From Nocardia sp. alder85J (GTDB taxonomy: Bacteria; Actinomycetota; Actinomycetes; Mycobacteriales; Mycobacteriaceae): a DNA stretch of 64,000 nucleotides. The DNA lies in contig NZ_JAIUCZ020000011.1 in the NCBI RefSeq assembly GCF_020176955.2, positions 248,001-312,000 of the forward strand, given 5' to 3'. Under the pieces are notes generated by a model, which was not told the DNA's origin, searched no databases, and saw nothing but the letters and a program-made list of their open reading frames with translations. The stretch's first letter is position 1; every line of letters begins with the position of its first letter. The translations under genes and the position numbers were made by a program. This document shows, one piece after another, positions 61,053-64,000 of the stretch.

Positions 61053-62045
61053 TCAGGGCCGCAGCGCCAGCTTGCCCACGGTAGCCCGATCCGCCAGTTC
61101 GGCGAGCGCCTTCGGGCCGTCGGCCAGGTCGTACACCGCGGGCCGGCCGGGCTGGAGCACCCCCGCCCCGATCAGCACCCCCAGCTCACCGATCACCGCA
61201 CCGAAGAGGCCCGGCGCGGCGCCGATCAGCACCCCGATGTTCAACCCGATGACCTGCACCTGATGTTCGTACACCAACCCCTCATTGGTGAGCGCCGCCT
61301 CACCACCGGCCAACCCGAACACGACGACCCGCCCGGTCACCGGCCGAGCCGCCGCCAGACTCCCCGCGAACCCGGCGCCACCGGCGGACTCGAGCACCAG
61401 ATCGACCCCGACACCCCCGGTCAGCCGCATCACCTGGGCAACGAGATCCTCGGCCCGGGAATCCAGCACGTGATCGGCCCCCAGCGCCCGTACCGTCTCG
61501 TGCTTCCCGGGCGACGCCGCGGCGATCACCGTCGCCCCGTAATGCTTGGCCAGCCGCACCGCGACCTGCCCCGTCCCACCCGCCGCAGCCTGGATCAGCA
61601 CGGTCTCACCCGCCGCGACCCGCCCCAGGAATTTGACCGCCGCCAGCGCGGTCGGCCAGCTCACCGCCATCCCCAGCACCTGTTCCGCCGTCCACCCGGC
61701 AGGAACCGGCATCGCCGCAGCCGCGGCCAGCACCATGTACTCCGCGAAAGCCCCCTCCCCGACCCCGGTGACGAGCGCCCCCACGCCCGGCCCGTCCACC
61801 CCCGCCCCCACCGCGACAACCTCCCCGGCCGCCTCGAACCCCGCCACATACGGCGGCCGCGGCCCACCCCGGAACAATCCGTGCGCCTTCGAGACATCGG
61901 CGAAGTTGATCCCTGCGGCGGCAACCCGGATCAGGACCTCTCCGGGCCCCGGCCGCGGCACCGGCGCCTCGGTGACCAGCCGCATGTCTTGTGGTCCCCG
62001 CAGCGAGGTCTGTCGCAGGGCACGCATGGTGGTGGGAATGTTCAC
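61053..62045 (-). CDS. zinc-free MDR oxidoreductase (NADPH:quinone reductase-like)
   Basis: 330 residues from GTG 62045, with AGGAAGAG 7 nt upstream; ATG 62027 is an alternative. GroES domain GPGEVLIRVAAAGINFADVS, a nucleotide motif TVLIQAAAGGTGQVAVRLAK, and RALGADHVLDSRAEDLVAQV typical of zeta-crystallin-like quinone reductases. No zinc-binding Cys. Monocistronic, on the opposite strand to the IS copy that follows. Confidence 0.8.
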   Translation of the reverse strand: MNIPTTMRALRQTSLRGPQDMRLVTEAPVPRPGPGEVLIRVAAAGINFADVSKAHGLFRGGPRPPYVAGFEAAGEVVAVGAGVDGPGVGALVTGVGEGAFAEYMVLAAAAAMPVPAGWTAEQVLGMAVSWPTALAAVKFLGRVAAGETVLIQAAAGGTGQVAVRLAKHYGATVIAAASPGKHETVRALGADHVLDSRAEDLVAQVMRLTGGVGVDLVLESAGGAGFAGSLAAARPVTGRVVVFGLAGGEAALTNEGLVYEHQVQVIGLNIGVLIGAAPGLFGAVIGELGVLIGAGVLQPGRPAVYDLADGPKALAELADRATVGKLALRP

Positions 62046-62709
62046 GGTGACTCTCTTCCTGGGCTTCCGTCGCGGCAGTCCGCGCCGTGTCGAACAGGTA
62101 GACCTCGGGCCTCGCGGAAAGGAATCGGCCGCGTTCCCGGACCAGGCGCGGTCCCCGCGCCATATCCGAACTCGCGAAAGTGCGGGCGACAACGGCCCGG
62201 CGTCGCCGGAGCAAGTCACTTGCATTCGGAAGCCTCGACTACCAGCACTTTGCTGGCGGAGTAATGTGAAACGCCGACACGCGGTTTCGGCCCGCACCGG
62301 GAAAGTACCGAAAGGTATCCGACTCCGCACATGCGCGCTCACCCGATGCGAACTCCGTCGGCCACCGCACGGGTACCGATCGAGGATCGGAGTCCGGGGG
62401 AGTGCAACGGGTTACCCTGCCCCACTTCATGTTTCGGTCGTGTAAAGCGGACGGGTCGTGAAGTGTTCCACCTGCGCCGATGGCCTCCTCGGGCCGAGAC
62501 CGACCGGCCGGTCACAAGACATTCCGACCCAACGGTTTTCATGGCACCCCTCGACAATTGCCAGCGGTGAACTGCAAACCACTCGGTACGCCAATTCCCA
62601 TTCGGAATCACATTTCCGTACTGCCCGTCGGACGATCCGCGGTCGCACCCGAATACCTGTTGCCCGATTGTCGTTTTCGGCTACCGGCAGCGGTCCGCGG
62701 GCTATAGGG
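62046..62709. other. gene-free stretch before the second IS copy
   Basis: About 660 nt, lower in GC towards 62709. It contains the promoter of the 62045 gene and a short inverted repeat CCAGCA/TGCTGG (62242-62256). Short frames are not credible. The stretch ends at the IS terminal repeat. Confidence 0.45.
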
Positions 62710-62748
62710 CAATGCCACGTAGGGTAAGTGGTGCGTCCGTGTGGTTTG
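62710..62748. repeat. IS4-family terminal inverted repeat of copy 2
   Basis: 39 bp identical to 4455-4493. CTATA lies 3 nt outside it, as at copy 1's right end. Confidence 0.9.
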
Positions 62749-62804
62749 GTTGTGCTGTTTGATTTTTCGGGTGCTTGTGGTGGGGGTGTGGCAGTGTCTC
62801 GGGG

Positions 62805-64000
62805 GTGACGGACGTGGTGGTGGCGACGCCGGACATGGTGTCGCTGGGTGTGCTGGCAGGGGTTGTGGACCGGGCTCGGGTGGAGGATGCGGTCATGGTG
62901 TGCGGGGCGCGTGCGCAGCGGTCGGGCGGGAAGTTGCCTCCGCATGTGGTGGCGTATCTGACGATGGCGTTGTGCCTGTTCGGCGGCGATTCCTATGAGG
63001 AGGTCGCGGTGAAGGTGACCGGGGCGCTGACCCGGTGGGGTTGCTGGGATGCGGGCTGGTCGCCGCCGACGGCATCGGGGATCACCCAGGCGCGTAAACG
63101 GTTGGGGCCCAAGGTTCTCGAGCGGGTGTTCGAGTCGGTTGCCGCACCGGTGGCGACTCCGGCGACGCGGGGGGCGTGGCTGGCGGGGCGCCGGCTGGTG
63201 GCCATCGACGGTTTCGATGTGGACGTGGCTGACACCGAATCGAATGTGGCCGAATTCGGGTATCACGGGTCCGGGGACAACCGCTCGACCTATCCGAAAG
63301 CGCGGGTGGTCGCGTTGAGCGAGTGCGGTACGCATGTTTTTCTGGCCGCGGAGGTTACCGCGATCACTGTCGGGGAACGTGCCGCGGCTGCCCGGTTGTA
63401 TCCGCGGCTGCTCGGTGACGAGATCTTGTGCGCGGACCGGGGTTTCTACTCCTTCGATGCGTGGGCGGCCGCGAAAGCCGGTGGGGCCGAACTGGTGTGG
63501 CGAGCACCGACCAATCTGCGCCTGCCGGTGGTGCGGGTACATGCGGACGGCACCTACGTGTCGGTACTCATCGATCCTGCCGTGCAGTCGAAACGGCGGC
63601 GTGCAGCGATCCTGGCCGCCGCGGCCGCGGGCGAGGACCTCGACGAAGCCGAGGACGCGCACCTGGTGCGCGTCGTGGAATACGATGTGCCCGACCGTAA
63701 TCCCGACGGTGAGCTGATCGTGCTGCTGACCACCCTCACCGATCCCGCGGCCGTGCGCGCCGACCAGATCGCCGGCGCCTACCACGAGCGCTGGGAACAC
63801 GAAACCGCGAACGACCAGCTGAAAACCCACCTCCGCGGCCCCGGCGCCGTACTCCGGTCGAAGTCGCCGGAATTGGTCCATCAGGAGATCTGGGCGTGGC
63901 TGACCGTCCACTACGCCATCGCCGCGGTCATGGCCCGCGCCGCCGAAGCCGCCGACCTGGACCCCGACCGAATATCGTTCATCCACGCACTCAACATCAT
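62805..64000 (+). CDS. IS4-family transposase, intact as far as visible
   Basis: Open from GTG 62805 (VTDVVVATPDMVSLGVLAGV) to the window end, about 398 codons. The N-terminal domain is followed by the DDE core: the first Asp in LAGRRLVAIDGFDVDVAD, the second in LCADRGFYSF, and the signature YHERWEHETANDQLK (Y-2-R-3-E-6-K) containing the catalytic Glu. Because the frame is unbroken where copy 1 is shifted, this copy can probably supply transposase for both. Confidence 0.88.
   Translation, partial: MTDVVVATPDMVSLGVLAGVVDRARVEDAVMVCGARAQRSGGKLPPHVVAYLTMALCLFGGDSYEEVAVKVTGALTRWGCWDAGWSPPTASGITQARKRLGPKVLERVFESVAAPVATPATRGAWLAGRRLVAIDGFDVDVADTESNVAEFGYHGSGDNRSTYPKARVVALSECGTHVFLAAEVTAITVGERAAAARLYPRLLGDEILCADRGFYSFDAWAAAKAGGAELVWRAPTNLRLPVVRVHADGTYVSVLIDPAVQSKRRRAAILAAAAAGEDLDEAEDAHLVRVVEYDVPDRNPDGELIVLLTTLTDPAAVRADQIAGAYHERWEHETANDQLKTHLRGPGAVLRSKSPELVHQEIWAWLTVHYAIAAVMARAAEAADLDPDRISFIHALNI

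Larger units (their letters stand above)
62710..64000 (+). mobile_element. IS4-family insertion sequence, copy 2 (cut by window edge)
   Basis: Starts with the 39-bp inverted repeat and continues with the same transposase gene as copy 1, but on the plus strand. Nearly identical over the visible ~1.29 kb; differences include the extra C that restores frame, GTAAGCG/GCCGGCG near 63770, and CCAG/CCGG near 63855. The right end is beyond the window. Confidence 0.9.

Noticed and set aside
62427..63986. A 519-codon minus-strand frame across IS copy 2
   Set aside because: It lies antisense to the transposase; the same shadow appears opposite copy 1. The YREK signature is on the other strand.

Overview
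The window is high-GC actinobacterial chromosome, most likely from a Nocardia-type mycolic-acid actinomycete. This rests on gene content: a long carboxylic acid reductase, a stand-alone bacterial nitric oxide synthase, a ChoD-like cholesterol oxidase, mycothiol-dependent formaldehyde oxidation (mscR), an EphD-like hydrolase/dehydrogenase fusion, SigJ- and SigG-type ECF sigma factors and an F420-dependent Ddn-type reductase. GTG starts and ATGA/GTGA gene overlaps are common. There is one tRNA (Asn). I saw no rRNA and no CRISPR array.

Region 1 (1-10180) is a heavily rearranged accessory island. It holds a DUF6879 gene cut by the window edge, a truncated and frameshifted gene next to a decayed IS21 element (istA and istB both with several frameshifts), and a small operon truncated at both ends. 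One end of that operon is broken by the IS21, the other by a group II intron. Only the intron's 3' end (maturase C-terminus, a canonical 34-nt domain V, domain VI) survives, because an IS4-family element (4455-6025) joins it. Beyond the IS lies the integrase end of an integrative element: a hypothetical gene, two coupled genes including an HTH/zinc-ribbon protein, an excisionase-like protein, a divergent XRE repressor and a tyrosine integrase beside the 3' end of tRNA-Asn.

Region 2 (10180-32300) is metabolic chromosome. It contains a PIN-domain remnant, a quinone oxidoreductase, and a damaged aromatic-acid (PDC/4-oxalomesaconate) cluster in which a deletion joins the start of ligI to the second half of an MFS transporter while ligJ stays intact. 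Then come mscR with an MBL hydrolase, a LuxR-type regulator, an AAA ATPase, a NOS/DJ-1 operon, an MFS transporter, a Clp-N protein, a phosphodiesterase, ChoD, carboxylic acid reductase and a secreted beta-propeller glycosidase-like protein.

Region 3 (32300-47600) holds a complete 2-oxoacid dehydrogenase operon (E3-E1alpha-E1beta-E2), a transposase-derived ORF that has lost catalytic residues, an orphan cytochrome b (qcrB) operon divergent from sigJ, a PucR-type regulator divergent from an 8-oxoguanine-deaminase-like gene, and an HxlR/SDR divergent pair sharing a palindromic operator.

Region 4 (47700-62700) holds a lipoprotein, a cluster of two PF10118 metal-dependent hydrolases with a flavin/2Fe-2S reductase and an EphD-like fusion, a His-rich/Cys-Gly-repeat membrane protein beside a probable glycine-rich-domain protein, TerC behind a yybP-ykoY-like (Mn2+) leader with an SD-masking hairpin, a TetR-P450-dehydrogenase unit, a Ddn-type reductase, a SigG-like sigma factor and another quinone oxidoreductase.

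The window ends in a second copy of the same IS4-family element (from 62710), inverted relative to the first. The two copies bracket about 57 kb. The first copy's transposase is broken by a 1-nt deletion; the second is open at the same position.
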